Source of the DNA: Phycisphaerales bacterium
Lineage (GTDB): Bacteria > Planctomycetota > Phycisphaerae > Phycisphaerales > UBA1924
Assembly: GCA_029260415.1 (NCBI GenBank)
Contig: JAJDDH010000330.1
Coordinates: forward strand, 1 to 12,266
DNA: 12,266 bases
Direction: 5' to 3'
Part shown: one piece after another, positions 1 through 7,732 of the stretch
How positions within the stretch are numbered: position 1 is the stretch's first letter
How the letters are laid out: every line of letters begins with the position of its first letter
The notes under the pieces: generated by a model
Told to the model about the DNA's origin: nothing
Seen by the model: the letters and a program-made list of their open reading frames with translations, nothing else
The model's database searches: none
Program-made: the position numbers and the translations under genes

Positions 1-629
1 GCGATGAGGCGGGCGAGAATGAGCCCGGACGCGAGGGCAAAGCCTGAGAGGAAGCCGGCGATATGGGCGAGGTACGCCACGCCGCCCTCGTCGCCGGTCG
101 TAAAGAAGTAGACGTCCATCCCGAAGTACGCGAGTACGACAAGGAAGCCGGGGAGACCGAACGTGCCGTGCCAGCCAAACTGGCCGCCCGGGTTGCCGCC
201 CAGCCAGTAGTAGATCCAAACCTCGTTGCGCGGATAAAACACAACGAGCATGCCCAAGAGGCCCATGATGGCGCCCGAGGCGCCCGCCGCGGGTCCGTTG
301 GCGAGCAATGCCCAGCCGAGCCCAGCGATTGCCCCGCATGCGGCGTAGCACACCAGAAAGCGGAGGTGTCCGAGCTTGGCGTTGATCGCGTTGCCGAACA
401 CGAACAGAAAGAGCATGTTGCCCGCGAGGTGGGATACGTCGAGATGGGTGAACATCGAGCCCAGGAGGCCGTCGCTGGTGAAGTTCTCGCCCGGGCCGAT
501 CAGATTCCAGGGCCGGTGCTCGCCCTTGAGAAGGACGGTGGTACTGATGACCGAGGTCAGCGCGATCAACGCCCAGTTCGCTATGGGCCAGCGACGCATC
601 GGGGCGTCGACACTGTACGGAAAGATCAT
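1..629 (-). CDS. Rhomboid family intramembrane serine protease (3' end cut by window edge)
   Basis: Membrane-embedded serine protease that cleaves transmembrane helices of other proteins; substrates here are unknown. About 209 residues are visible before the window ends, so the C-terminus is missing. What is seen: a short cytoplasmic N-terminus, a first hydrophobic helix near residues 14-34, the L1-loop/TM2 signature HLAGNMLFLFVFGN at 67-80, the catalytic serine motif GASG (Ser118) at the start of a hydrophobic helix, and the catalytic histidine in AHIAGFLSG (His189). Serine and histidine in this order and spacing are the rhomboid dyad, so the protein looks active. The start at 629 is supported by a good Shine-Dalgarno sequence six bases upstream. 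It is divergent from the tRNA nucleotidyltransferase gene. The frame is read from the complement and stays open to the window edge. Confidence 0.93.
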   Translation of the reverse strand, partial: MIFPYSVDAPMRRWPIANWALIALTSVISTTVLLKGEHRPWNLIGPGENFTSDGLLGSMFTHLDVSHLAGNMLFLFVFGNAINAKLGHLRFLVCYAACGAIAGLGWALLANGPAAGASGAIMGLLGMLVVFYPRNEVWIYYWLGGNPGGQFGWHGTFGLPGFLVVLAYFGMDVYFFTTGDEGGVAYLAHIAGFLSGFALASGLILARLI

Positions 630-635
630 TCGGAG

Positions 636-641
636 TCCTTC
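636..641 (-). promoter_or_regulatory. Ribosome binding site of the rhomboid gene
   Basis: On the minus strand GAAGGA lies six bases before the ATG at 629. It is one of the clearest Shine-Dalgarno matches in the window and fixes the start of the rhomboid gene. Confidence 0.6.
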
Positions 642-669
642 TTGGGAAACTCGGCATGGCCCTTACGCC

Positions 670-679
670 ACTCTACACT
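670..679. promoter_or_regulatory. Overlapping divergent -10-like elements between rhomboid and cca
   Basis: The sequence ACTCTACACT reads TACACT on the plus strand (674-679) and TAGAGT on the minus strand (675-670). Both match the TANNNT pattern of a sigma-70 -10 box. The plus element would start transcription at about the ATG at 686, giving a leaderless mRNA. The minus element would give a leader of roughly 30 bases carrying the rhomboid ribosome binding site. No convincing -35 box is seen on either strand, so this is suggestive only. Confidence 0.3.
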
Positions 680-685
680 CCGCCC

Positions 686-1957
686 ATGGGCCGGCATGAG
701 GATTCACGGGTGGCGCGGGACGCGGCGGTGGACGTCGCCAGGCGTCTGCAGGACGCGGGGCACATCGCGTACTTCGCGGGCGGGTGCGTGCGCGACGAGC
801 TGCTCGGGCTCGAGCCCACGGACTATGACGTGGCGACCGACGCGACGCCCGAGCGGATCCGCGGCCTGTTTCATCGCACGAGCGAGGTGGGCGCCGCGTT
901 CGGGGTGATGCTTGTCCGGGAGAATCATCAGACCATCGAGGTCGCGACCTTCCGCGAGGAGGGGGCGTACAGCGATCGGCGTCGCCCCGACGACGTGAGG
1001 TTCTCGACGCCCGAGCACGACGCCAGGCGGCGCGACTACACCGTCAACGCGCTGTTCCTCGATCCCGTCGCGGCGGACGAGGCGGTGGGGCAGAGCACGA
1101 TCCACGGGCACGTCATCGATCTGGTCGGGGGCCTGGACGACCTGCGGGCCAAGCGCATCCGGGCGGTGGGGGACCCGAACGATCGCCTCGCGGAGGACCA
1201 CCTGCGGGCGCTGCGGGCGGTGAGGCTTGCCGCGAAGCTCGGGTTTGAGATCGAGGCGGGGACCGCCCGGGCGATCCGCGAGCACGCGAGCGAGCTGGTG
1301 GGGGTCAGCCGTGAGCGGATCGGCGAGGAGGTGCGCCGGATGATGGGGCACGCATCCCGCGCGAAGGCGGTTGCGATGATGCAGTCGCTCGGGCTCGACG
1401 CGCCGGTGCTGGGCGAACCGGCGGGTGACCACCCGCTCGCGACGCTGGGGGCGCTTGCGCCCGGGGCCTCGCCCAGCGCGGCGCTGGGGGCGTGGGCGAT
1501 CGACCGATCGGGCGCGGTGGGCGCCGCGGAGGCGGTGGGCGCGTGGCGCGTGCGGCTGATGCTCAGCAACGAGGAGAGCCGTGCGCTGCGCGACGCGTTG
1601 GACAGCCTGGCGGCGCTGCGTGCTGACTGGGGCGCCATGCCCGTTGCGGCACGCAAGCGCTTGCTCGCGACGCCCGGGTGCGACGACGCGCGGGCAATGC
1701 TGCGGGCGATCGACGCCGTAGCGTGCGACGCGATCGACCGGGACGCGAACACGCTCGCGAGTGACGGCGTGGGCATCGCGCCCGCGCCCGTGCTTACGGG
1801 CGATGAGCTTGTCGGCGCGGGGTTCAAGCCCGGGCGCGGGTTCAAGGGGCTGCTGGATCTGGTGTACGACGCGCAGCTCGAGGGGCGGGTCGCGTCGCTG
1901 GATGAGGCGATGGCGCTGGCAACGCGGGAGGCGGGGCGGTTCGGGGTGGGTCGGTGA
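686..1957 (+). CDS. cca: CCA-adding tRNA nucleotidyltransferase (class II, poly(A) polymerase family)
   Basis: Adds or repairs the 3'-CCA end of tRNAs in the cytoplasm using CTP and ATP. Positions below count from the ATG at 686 (423 residues). Seen: nucleotide-binding motif GGCVRD (32-37), metal-binding DYDVATDA with Asp46 and Asp48 (46-53), RRRDYTVNA (114-122), and the base-selecting EDHLR (170-174) followed by RAVRLAAKLGF. Together these are the class II motifs in order. No HD phosphohydrolase motif is seen in the alanine-rich C-terminal half, which ends with a GFKPGRGFKGLL...QLEGRV tail typical of the family. An in-frame ATG at 656 would add ten residues, but it leaves only 26 bases to the divergent gene and has no clear ribosome binding site. 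I prefer 686, where a TACACT box sits six bases upstream. Some relatives only add A or only add CC, so full CCA specificity is inferred. Confidence 0.93.
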   Translation: MGRHEDSRVARDAAVDVARRLQDAGHIAYFAGGCVRDELLGLEPTDYDVATDATPERIRGLFHRTSEVGAAFGVMLVRENHQTIEVATFREEGAYSDRRRPDDVRFSTPEHDARRRDYTVNALFLDPVAADEAVGQSTIHGHVIDLVGGLDDLRAKRIRAVGDPNDRLAEDHLRALRAVRLAAKLGFEIEAGTARAIREHASELVGVSRERIGEEVRRMMGHASRAKAVAMMQSLGLDAPVLGEPAGDHPLATLGALAPGASPSAALGAWAIDRSGAVGAAEAVGAWRVRLMLSNEESRALRDALDSLAALRADWGAMPVAARKRLLATPGCDDARAMLRAIDAVACDAIDRDANTLASDGVGIAPAPVLTGDELVGAGFKPGRGFKGLLDLVYDAQLEGRVASLDEAMALATREAGRFGVGR

Positions 1958-1997
1958 CGCGCGGGCCGGCAGGATGCGGGCCCCACCAAGAGTTTGA

Positions 1998-2013
1998 GCC
2001 AGCAGTCGCTGGC
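1998..2013. terminator. Small hairpin between convergent cca and ABC transporter genes
   Basis: GCCAGC and GCTGGC form a perfect 6-bp stem around a 4-base AGTC loop, in the 67-base gap between two converging stop codons. It has no T-run on either side, so it may be a weak bidirectional terminator or chance. The position is what makes it credible. Confidence 0.35.
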
Positions 2014-2024
2014 CCCATCAGAAC

Positions 2025-3863
2025 TCAGGACGCGGCGGGGACGAGCTGCCTGCGGGCGATCTGGTTGTAGATCTCGCAGCGCTGCATCAGCTCGTCGTGC
2101 GAGCCCTGGTCGATGACGCGCCCGCGGTCCATCACGACGATCCGGTCGGCGCCGAGCACGGTGCTCAGGCGGTGGGCCACGACCAGCGACGTCCGCCCGC
2201 GTGCGAACTCGGCGATGGCCTGCGTGATCTTGGCCTCGCTCTCGGCGTCGATCATGCTCGTCGCCTCGTCCAGGATCAGGATCGCGGGGTCGCGGAGGAT
2301 CGCCCGGGCAATGGCGATGCGCTGGCGCTGGCCCCCGGAGAGGGTCAGGCCCTGCTCGCCGCAGATCGTGTCGTAGCCCTCGGGCAGGCGTTCGATAAAC
2401 GTGTCGGCGTGGGCCTGGCGTGCGGCCTCGCGGATGAGTTCTTCGCTCACGCCCGAGGCGCCGTAGGCGATGTTGTCGCGGATCGAGGCGCGGAAGAGGA
2501 CGGTCTCCTGGGTGACGACGCCGATCTGTCGGCGGAGCGAGCGGACGTTGTAGTCGTTGACGTCGCGCCCGTCGATGAGCACGCTGCCGCGCTCGGGGTC
2601 GAAGAGGCGGGGGACCAGGGCGAGGAGGGTGGTCTTGCCCGAGCCGTTGGGCCCGACGACGGCGACCGTCTGCCCGCGTTCCACTCGGACGCTCACACCC
2701 GCGAGCGCCTTGGCGGTGGCGCCCGGGTAGGTGAACTCGATGTCGCGCAGCTCGATGGACTCGGCGTGCCTGGGCAGCTTGGGCAGCGACGCCCCGTGCC
2801 CGGGCTCGGGCTGGGCGGCCAGCAGCTGCGCCAGGCGGTCCGCGGCGGCGCCCGACTGCTGGATGTCGTTGACCAGCCCGGTCAGGGGCTTGAGCGACCC
2901 GCCCGCGAAGGCCAGGGCCGCGAGGGTGAGCAGGAACTCGCTCTTCTCCAGGCGACCCTCGAGGATCAGCCAGACGGCGCCCAGCGTGAGGGCGCCCACC
3001 GCGACGATGGACAGGACCTCCACCAGCGGGCCGGCGATGGCCCGGGCGGTGCGCACGCGGAGCTGCTGTCGGAGGAACTCCTTGTTGATCTTGTGGAAGC
3101 GTCCCTGCTCGTAGCGCTCCGCGGTGTGGACCTTGACCACGCGTAGGCCCTGCATCGCCTCGGTCGAGGCGTGCAGCAGGCCCGCCTGCGACTCGAGCGC
3201 GCTGCGGGCGGCGCGACGGATGCGCTTGCCCAGCTTGCGGATGACCGTCACCAGCAGCGGGGCGATGATCAGGGCCGCGAGGGTGAGCGGCCAGTTGAGG
3301 ATCAGCGCCGCGATGAACGCGCCCACGCCCTTGGTGATCTGCGCGACCGCCTTGGAGAGCAGCGCGTTGAGGCCCTGGGCCAGGTGCGCCGTGTCGTTGA
3401 CCACGCGGCTGACCGAGTCGCCCGAGCCCTGGGCGACGACCTGGGCCAGGGGCATGTGCACGAGCGTGCCGAACGCCTTGCGGCGCACGTTGGCGACGGT
3501 CCGGTGCACGACGGTCAGCGCGAAGTACTGATGCAGGAAGTTGGCGAACGCGCCCAGCACGGTGAGCACGCCCAGCCCGGAGAGGATGACGACGACGGCG
3601 GTGAACGGACCGGACGGGGCGCTGTCGATGAGCCAGTTGGGCACCCAGCCGCTTATGGGTGAGTCGTTGTCCAGGCGGGCGAGCAGCTCGGGCAGGCCGA
3701 CCGCCTGGCCCGACTCGCCCCCGAGGACGATGTCGAGCACGGGCTTGATCGCGACGAGACCCACGCCCAGGCCCGCGGCCGAGAGCGCCGCGAAGAGCAT
3801 CGCCAGCACCACCAGGCGCTTGTAGCGGAGCATGGCTTTGGCGAATGTCCAGAAGGCGTCCAT
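2025..3863 (-). CDS. MsbA-like ABC exporter half-transporter (permease fused to ATPase)
   Basis: Homodimeric-type ABC exporter of the inner membrane, 612 residues, the usual length for MsbA and related lipid or glycolipid flippases. The N-terminal exporter membrane domain covers about residues 1-345, with hydrophobic segments near 16-46, 86-115, 165-205 and 275-302. The ATPase domain covers about 365-605: Walker A GPNGSGKTT (404-412), Q-loop glutamine 452, signature LSGGQ (508-512), Walker B LILDEA with catalytic Glu533, and switch His564. All key residues are present, so it should hydrolyse ATP. The D-loop reads SMID where SALD is common, a minor variation. It is the second gene of a pair, 29 bases after a sulfotransferase, with a good ribosome binding site six bases before the start. 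The pairing and the glycan-export operon next door suggest a lipid-linked or sulfated glycan substrate. That is inference; a drug or peptide exporter cannot be excluded. Confidence 0.9.
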   Translation of the reverse strand: MDAFWTFAKAMLRYKRLVVLAMLFAALSAAGLGVGLVAIKPVLDIVLGGESGQAVGLPELLARLDNDSPISGWVPNWLIDSAPSGPFTAVVVILSGLGVLTVLGAFANFLHQYFALTVVHRTVANVRRKAFGTLVHMPLAQVVAQGSGDSVSRVVNDTAHLAQGLNALLSKAVAQITKGVGAFIAALILNWPLTLAALIIAPLLVTVIRKLGKRIRRAARSALESQAGLLHASTEAMQGLRVVKVHTAERYEQGRFHKINKEFLRQQLRVRTARAIAGPLVEVLSIVAVGALTLGAVWLILEGRLEKSEFLLTLAALAFAGGSLKPLTGLVNDIQQSGAAADRLAQLLAAQPEPGHGASLPKLPRHAESIELRDIEFTYPGATAKALAGVSVRVERGQTVAVVGPNGSGKTTLLALVPRLFDPERGSVLIDGRDVNDYNVRSLRRQIGVVTQETVLFRASIRDNIAYGASGVSEELIREAARQAHADTFIERLPEGYDTICGEQGLTLSGGQRQRIAIARAILRDPAILILDEATSMIDAESEAKITQAIAEFARGRTSLVVAHRLSTVLGADRIVVMDRGRVIDQGSHDELMQRCEIYNQIARRQLVPAAS

Positions 3864-3869
3864 GGGTGG

Positions 3870-3874
3870 TCCTT
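3870..3874 (-). promoter_or_regulatory. Ribosome binding site of the ABC exporter gene
   Basis: AAGGA on the minus strand lies six bases before the ATG at 3863, in the short gap after the sulfotransferase stop codon. It supports this start and an independent initiation event inside the two-gene operon. Confidence 0.55.
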
Positions 3875-3892
3875 GCGGGTGGGCCTGGGCAA

Positions 3893-4615
3893 TCAGAGGC
3901 GGGAGCAGGCCATCTGGTGCGCGAACTCGTACAGCTCCAGGTCGAGCCTGTTGCCATCGGTGAGCGACTCGGTGACGTCGGGATCGAGCGCCTCGATCGG
4001 TCGGCGCCCGTGGTTCACACGGAGCGATTCGTAGGGTCCGATGTCGGGCCAGCGGAGCTCGGTCGCGAGCCGCTGGATGAACTGGCTGAGGCGGTCTTGC
4101 ACGCCGACGAGGGTACCCGGTCTTCGGAGATTCTCAAGAGCGGCATCGAGCATGTGCGGGGCGCTCCTGCCCCTGGGCCCGCCCGCCAGCACGCGGGTCT
4201 GGTAGTTGTCCAGGACCGACGCGGGCCCGGAGCGGGCGAACTCGCCCAGGCTCATGCCCGAGACGCTCGCGTGCAGGTAGTGTCGGGGCTCGCCCGAGAT
4301 GTACTCGTAGAGCGAGACAAGGCGCTCGACCGGGTGTCGGAGGACGACGAGGTACCGGCAGGGGTGGGGGATGGCGTCGTGGACGCCGAATGGCATGTGC
4401 CCCGCGAAGACCCTCGCGGCGTGGAGCCTCGGGCCCAGGCCCGCCAGGGCGTCGCGCTGCTCGTCCCAGCTCGCGTTCTTCATGTACTGAACGCCGCCCG
4501 GGTAGGCGCGTTCGAGGACGTTGATGAGCGTGGTGCCGCCGGTCTTGGGCACGTGCAGGAACAGCAGCCGATCGAAGTCGTCAGGGGCGGTTTGTGTCGT
4601 GCTGGATGGGTTCAT
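3893..4615 (-). CDS. Sulfotransferase, Sulfotransfer_2-type (carbohydrate sulfotransferase-like)
   Basis: Transfers sulfate from PAPS to a hydroxyl group, probably of a carbohydrate; 240 residues. The 5'-phosphosulfate loop is HVPKTGGTTL (21-30) and the 3'-phosphate site is LRHPVERLVSLY (92-103). Further family hallmarks are DNYQTRVLAG (136-145), LVGVQDRLSQFI (169-180) and the near-terminal LDLELYEFA (224-232). There is no signal peptide or membrane anchor, unlike the type II membrane-anchored eukaryotic enzymes, so it should act in the cytoplasm, where PAPS is available. It is the first gene of a minus-strand pair with an MsbA-like exporter and is divergent from a Wzm/Wzt glycan-export operon. 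This points to sulfation of a surface glycan or glycolipid. The acceptor is unknown. The start at 4615 is the only good one, since the PAPS loop begins about 20 residues in. Confidence 0.9.
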   Translation of the reverse strand: MNPSSTTQTAPDDFDRLLFLHVPKTGGTTLINVLERAYPGGVQYMKNASWDEQRDALAGLGPRLHAARVFAGHMPFGVHDAIPHPCRYLVVLRHPVERLVSLYEYISGEPRHYLHASVSGMSLGEFARSGPASVLDNYQTRVLAGGPRGRSAPHMLDAALENLRRPGTLVGVQDRLSQFIQRLATELRWPDIGPYESLRVNHGRRPIEALDPDVTESLTDGNRLDLELYEFAHQMACSRL

Positions 4616-4637
4616 GCGGCTTTGGGCGGGTGTGGAA

Positions 4638-4643
4638 AGTGTA
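4638..4643 (-). promoter_or_regulatory. Possible -10 element for the sulfotransferase/ABC exporter pair
   Basis: TACACT on the minus strand, 22 bases before the ATG at 4615, would give a leader of about 15 bases. It is the same hexamer as the one before cca. No clear -35 box is seen. Confidence 0.25.
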
Positions 4644-4676
4644 CGCCCGCCTCGGTCCGGGTTCCGACGGGGCGCG

Positions 4677-4682
4677 TACGCT
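4677..4682 (+). promoter_or_regulatory. Possible -10 element of the glycan operon, close to the start codon
   Basis: TACGCT lies seven bases before the ATG at 4690, so transcription would begin at or next to the start codon (leaderless mRNA). No Shine-Dalgarno sequence is seen before 4690, which is consistent. No clear -35 box is visible. The whole divergent gap is 74 bases (4616-4689). Confidence 0.25.
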
Positions 4683-4689
4683 TGGGGCC

Positions 4690-5706
4690 ATGGGCGATGG
4701 GTGCGATATCTCGGCGCGGCGGACCCCTCCCGACGCGGACCGGACGACCCCCACGATCAGCGTGATCACCCCGAGCCTGAACCAGGGTGAATACCTCGGG
4801 CAGTGCGCCCGGTCCGTGCTCAGCCAGGGCTACCCGGGCCTGGAGTACCTCGTGCTCGACGGGGGCTCGACGGACGACTCGGTCCGCGTGCTGCGCTCGC
4901 TGGGCGACGGCTTCCGCTGGCGTTCCGAGCCCGACGGCGGACAGGCCGCGGCGATCAACCGGGGCATCCGCGAGACCCGGGGCGACTACGTTCTCTGGCT
5001 CAACTCGGACGACTTCCTCCGCCCGGGCGCGCTCCGCGCACTCGCGGCGTGCGCGATGGACAACCCCAGCGCCGACATGATCTACGCCCGGGCGGACATG
5101 GTGGACGCGCAGGGCGAGCGGATCCGGGCGTACCCGACGTTCGCGCTCAAGCGCTCGGACCTGCGGCGCAAGTGCTACATCTGCCAGCCCAGCGTGCTGA
5201 TCAGGCGGAGCGCCCTCGGGCGCGTGGGCCTGCTGAGCGAGGCGCTGGACCTGTGCTTTGACTACGAGCTGTGGCTGCGGATCGGGCGCGAGGGGGAGCT
5301 GGCGTTCTGTGACCAGGTGGTGGCCGCGAGCAGGCATTATGCGCAGACCAAGACCGCCAGCCGGCGCCTGCGCGGGCTGGTCGAGGCGGGGTACCTGATG
5401 CGTGCGCACTTCGGGGTCGCCTCGCCCCGCTGGAGCGCCAAGTGGGTGGCCCACCGCTGGTCGCTGGACCGGTCGCGCTTCTGGGCGCCGGTCGTCGGGT
5501 GGGCCTCGGCGCTGCGGTGCGCCAAGCGCTACCGCGACCGGTTCGACGCCCGACGGGCGCCCAGCGCCCGAGGGCGGCGCCTGCTCGCGGCGCTCGAGCG
5601 CCCGCCGGTGCTTAGCGCCTCGCTCGGGATCACGCCCGCGCCCGAGCCCAAGGCGGGTGTCGCGCCGACTCCGGGCGGTGAGCGCACGGGGGCGGCCGCG
5701 TCATGA
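4690..5706 (+). CDS. Family 2 glycosyltransferase, first gene of the glycan-export operon
   Basis: Transfers a sugar from a nucleotide-sugar donor to a growing glycan on the cytoplasmic face; 338 residues from the ATG at 4690. The GT-A fold motifs are present in order: TISVITPSLNQGEYL near the N-terminus (22-36), DGGSTDDS (57-64), PDGGQAAAINRG (81-92), the metal-binding LNSDD (104-108), and the acceptor/catalytic-base region CFDYELWLRI (189-198). No membrane helix is seen, so it is soluble or peripheral. The last 25 residues or so are proline-, alanine- and glycine-rich and probably disordered. An in-frame ATG at 4594 would overlap the divergent sulfotransferase and add 32 residues with no family similarity, so 4690 is preferred. 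The stop overlaps the permease start by ATGA. Donor and linkage cannot be predicted from sequence. Confidence 0.9.
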   Translation: MGDGCDISARRTPPDADRTTPTISVITPSLNQGEYLGQCARSVLSQGYPGLEYLVLDGGSTDDSVRVLRSLGDGFRWRSEPDGGQAAAINRGIRETRGDYVLWLNSDDFLRPGALRALAACAMDNPSADMIYARADMVDAQGERIRAYPTFALKRSDLRRKCYICQPSVLIRRSALGRVGLLSEALDLCFDYELWLRIGREGELAFCDQVVAASRHYAQTKTASRRLRGLVEAGYLMRAHFGVASPRWSAKWVAHRWSLDRSRFWAPVVGWASALRCAKRYRDRFDARRAPSARGRRLLAALERPPVLSASLGITPAPEPKAGVAPTPGGERTGAAAS

Positions 5707-6482
5707 CGGGGGCGCTGCTCAAGTACCGGTCGTTCATCTGGCGGCGGGCGCTGCTGGACCTGCGGCTGAAGTACGCCGCGGCGGACCTGGGCGTGCTGTG
5801 GAACATCCTGCAGCCGGTCATGCTGGTGCTGATCTACACGTTCGTGTTCACGTTCATCCTGCGCCGGGGCGAGCTGGACGACGGCACGCCCTACTGGCTG
5901 TTCCTGTGCTCCGGGCTGCTGCCCTGGGTCGCGTTCAGCGAGTGCGTGATGACGGGGGCCAACGGGTTCCAGCAGGCGGCGCCCTACCTGCGCCGTCTGG
6001 CGGTGCCCGAGGAGGTCTTCATCGCCGAGCGGGCGGTGTCGGCGACGATCGGGCTGTGCGTGAGCTTCGTGGTGCTCGTGGTCATCGCGCTGGTGACCGG
6101 GTACGCGCCGACGTGGCACTGGGCGCTGCTGCCTGTCGTGCTGGTGCTGCTCCAGGCGTTCGGGTTCGGGATCGGGCTGACGCTGGGGACGCTGTGCGTC
6201 TTCTTCCGCGACGTGCCCCACGCGCTGCCGCTGCTGCTGCGGGTGGGGATGTGGACGGCGCCCGTGCTCTACCCGATGTCGTTCCTCCCCGAGTCGGTGC
6301 ACGGGTACATGATGCTGCACCCGGTGACACCGTTCATGAACATCATCCGTGACCTGTTCATCGACGGCGCGCTCCCCGCGTGGTGGGCGTGGGGGCTGTG
6401 CGCCCTGTGGGTGCTGGTGAGCGTGACGATCGGCTCGCTCGTGCTGCGGGCGCTGCGCAACGAGATCAGGGACGTGCTATGA
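5703..6482 (+). CDS. wzm: ABC-2 type polysaccharide export permease (Wzm/TagG-like)
   Basis: Membrane subunit of an ABC transporter that moves a lipid-linked polysaccharide across the inner membrane; 259 residues, normal for the family. About six hydrophobic segments are seen, near 34-53, 63-85, 112-133, 139-165, 177-193 and 229-250. The N-terminal amphipathic stretch KYRSFIWRRALLDLRLKY runs into DLGVLWNILQP, and the later FFRDVPHALPLLLRVGMW and APVLYP motifs are characteristic of Wzm/KpsM/TagG-type permeases. It overlaps the preceding glycosyltransferase and the following ATPase gene by ATGA on both sides, which implies translational coupling and a Wzm-Wzt pair in fixed ratio. The symbol is by family; O-antigen versus capsule or another surface glycan cannot be told apart. 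Confidence 0.93.
   Translation: MTGALLKYRSFIWRRALLDLRLKYAAADLGVLWNILQPVMLVLIYTFVFTFILRRGELDDGTPYWLFLCSGLLPWVAFSECVMTGANGFQQAAPYLRRLAVPEEVFIAERAVSATIGLCVSFVVLVVIALVTGYAPTWHWALLPVVLVLLQAFGFGIGLTLGTLCVFFRDVPHALPLLLRVGMWTAPVLYPMSFLPESVHGYMMLHPVTPFMNIIRDLFIDGALPAWWAWGLCALWVLVSVTIGSLVLRALRNEIRDVL
6468..6472 (+). promoter_or_regulatory. Ribosome binding site of the Wzt-like gene, inside the permease gene
   Basis: AGGGA lies six bases before the ATG at 6479, within the last codons of the permease gene. It supports the ATGA-overlap start over the in-frame upstream ATG at 6380. Confidence 0.5.
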
Positions 6483-7732
6483 GTGACCCGGCGCCCGCGA
6501 TCCGCGCGGTGGATCTCTCCAAGACCTTCAAGGTCTACCGCAAGCCCTCCGGGCGCCTGATCGAGTGGCTCACGCTCGGGCGTGTGCGCCGGCACCAGGC
6601 CTTCGAGGCGGTCCGGGGCATGAGCCTCGAGGTCCGCAAGGGCGAGTGCCTGGGCGTCATCGGCGGCAACGGCTGCGGCAAGAGCACCCTGCTCAAGATC
6701 CTCTCGGGCGTGCTCAGCCCCACGGGCGGCACGTTCGAGGTCCGCGGGCGCGTCTTCGCGCTCATCGAGCTGGGCACCGGGTTCAACCCGCACCTGACGG
6801 GCTCACAGAACATCGACCTGGCGTCGGGCCTGCTCGGGCTCGACCCGGCGTACGTCCGCGCCCGCAGGGACGAGATCATCGAGTTTGCCGAGCTTGAGCA
6901 GTTTATTGACCGCCCCATGCGGACCTACTCCTCGGGCATGAAGGCTCGCCTGTCGTTCTCGCTGTACGCGTTCATGGAGCCCGACGTGCTGATGATCGAC
7001 GAGGCGTTCAGCGTGGGCGACGCGGCCTTCCGCGAGAAGAGCTACGCCCTGCTCGAGCGGATGATCAGCGACGAGGACCGCACGGTGCTCTTCGTCTCGC
7101 ACTCGATCGGCGCGATCAAGCGGCTGGCGCAGCGCGTGGTCTGGATCGACAGCGGGGAGATCCGCCAGATCGGCGACCCGGTCGAGGTGACCGGCGCGTA
7201 CCTGGAGAGCGTGGGGCGGCGCAAGGGGGCGCGCCGGGCGTCGTTCGCGCCCGAGGCGCCCGTCCCCGGGCCCGAGGCTTGCTTCTTTCTCGCGTCGGGC
7301 GACGACGAGCCCCTCCGCCTGGCGTGGGCTGAGTCGCAGCCCGGGCAGGGGGTGCTGCGGGCGCCCGCGTACGAGCCGCTGCTGCTGGGCGCGGTGGTCC
7401 GCAAGACGTTCGAGGGCCCGGCGCACGCGTGGATCGAGGTGACCGACGAGTCGGGCGCGCTCGCAGCGCAGGCGGACACGCAGCGCCTGGGCGGCGAGCC
7501 GCTGGAGCACGAGCGGGGCGCCGAGCTGGTGATCCGCTGGCCCTGGCGCCAGCTCGGGATCGGGCCAGGTCGCTACCGGGTGCGCCTCGGGCTGCGCCCG
7601 GCGGGGTCCGATAGCCGCGACGGGGCGTCGTGGGACGCGGGGTCGTTCGAGGTGGTCGGTTCGAGGCGTGTGGACTCCACCTACCATGTGATCCTGGCGC
7701 CGCGGGTCCACGAGCGAGTACATGGTCGGTGA
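6479..7732 (+). CDS. wzt: Polysaccharide ABC transporter ATPase with C-terminal glycan-binding-like domain (Wzt-like)
   Basis: Energises export of a polysaccharide through the adjacent permease; 417 residues. The ATPase covers about 1-240: Walker A GGNGCGKST (62-70), signature YSSGM (150-154), Walker B VLMIDEA (170-176) and switch His208. The YSSGMKARLSFS signature and the LIELGTGFNPHLTG segment are typical of the Wzt/TagH/KpsT class. After a basic linker, about residues 290-405 look like a beta-sandwich: short alternating strands, ending with IGPGRYRVRLGL and SFEVVG. This matches the layout of Wzt proteins with a C-terminal carbohydrate-binding domain. In E. coli O8/O9a that domain reads the terminal modification of the chain. 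A similar role here is inferred. The end overlaps the sulfotransferase-GT-methyltransferase fusion gene by 11 bases, so the two are probably co-translated. Confidence 0.92.
   Translation: MSDPAPAIRAVDLSKTFKVYRKPSGRLIEWLTLGRVRRHQAFEAVRGMSLEVRKGECLGVIGGNGCGKSTLLKILSGVLSPTGGTFEVRGRVFALIELGTGFNPHLTGSQNIDLASGLLGLDPAYVRARRDEIIEFAELEQFIDRPMRTYSSGMKARLSFSLYAFMEPDVLMIDEAFSVGDAAFREKSYALLERMISDEDRTVLFVSHSIGAIKRLAQRVVWIDSGEIRQIGDPVEVTGAYLESVGRRKGARRASFAPEAPVPGPEACFFLASGDDEPLRLAWAESQPGQGVLRAPAYEPLLLGAVVRKTFEGPAHAWIEVTDESGALAAQADTQRLGGEPLEHERGAELVIRWPWRQLGIGPGRYRVRLGLRPAGSDSRDGASWDAGSFEVVGSRRVDSTYHVILAPRVHERVHGR

Noticed and set aside
656..688. Upstream ATG at 656 as the start of cca
   Set aside because: Adds ten residues with no family similarity, no ribosome binding site, and leaves 26 bases for two divergent promoters. 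It remains possible but is less likely than 686.
63..908. Plus-strand open frame across the rhomboid gene and the start of cca
   Set aside because: Antisense to clear rhomboid motifs (GASG, AHIAGFLSG) and running into cca in a different frame; low-complexity translation.
1496..1513. Repeated GATCG motifs (GCGATCGACCGATCGG) as an operator or origin element
   Set aside because: They lie inside cca and encode AIDRSG; such palindromic words are frequent in GC-rich coding sequence.
1036..3957. Long open frame on the minus strand spanning cca and the ABC exporter in another frame
   Set aside because: Arginine-, proline- and alanine-rich translation without domain motifs. It overlaps two well-supported genes and is an artefact of high GC content.
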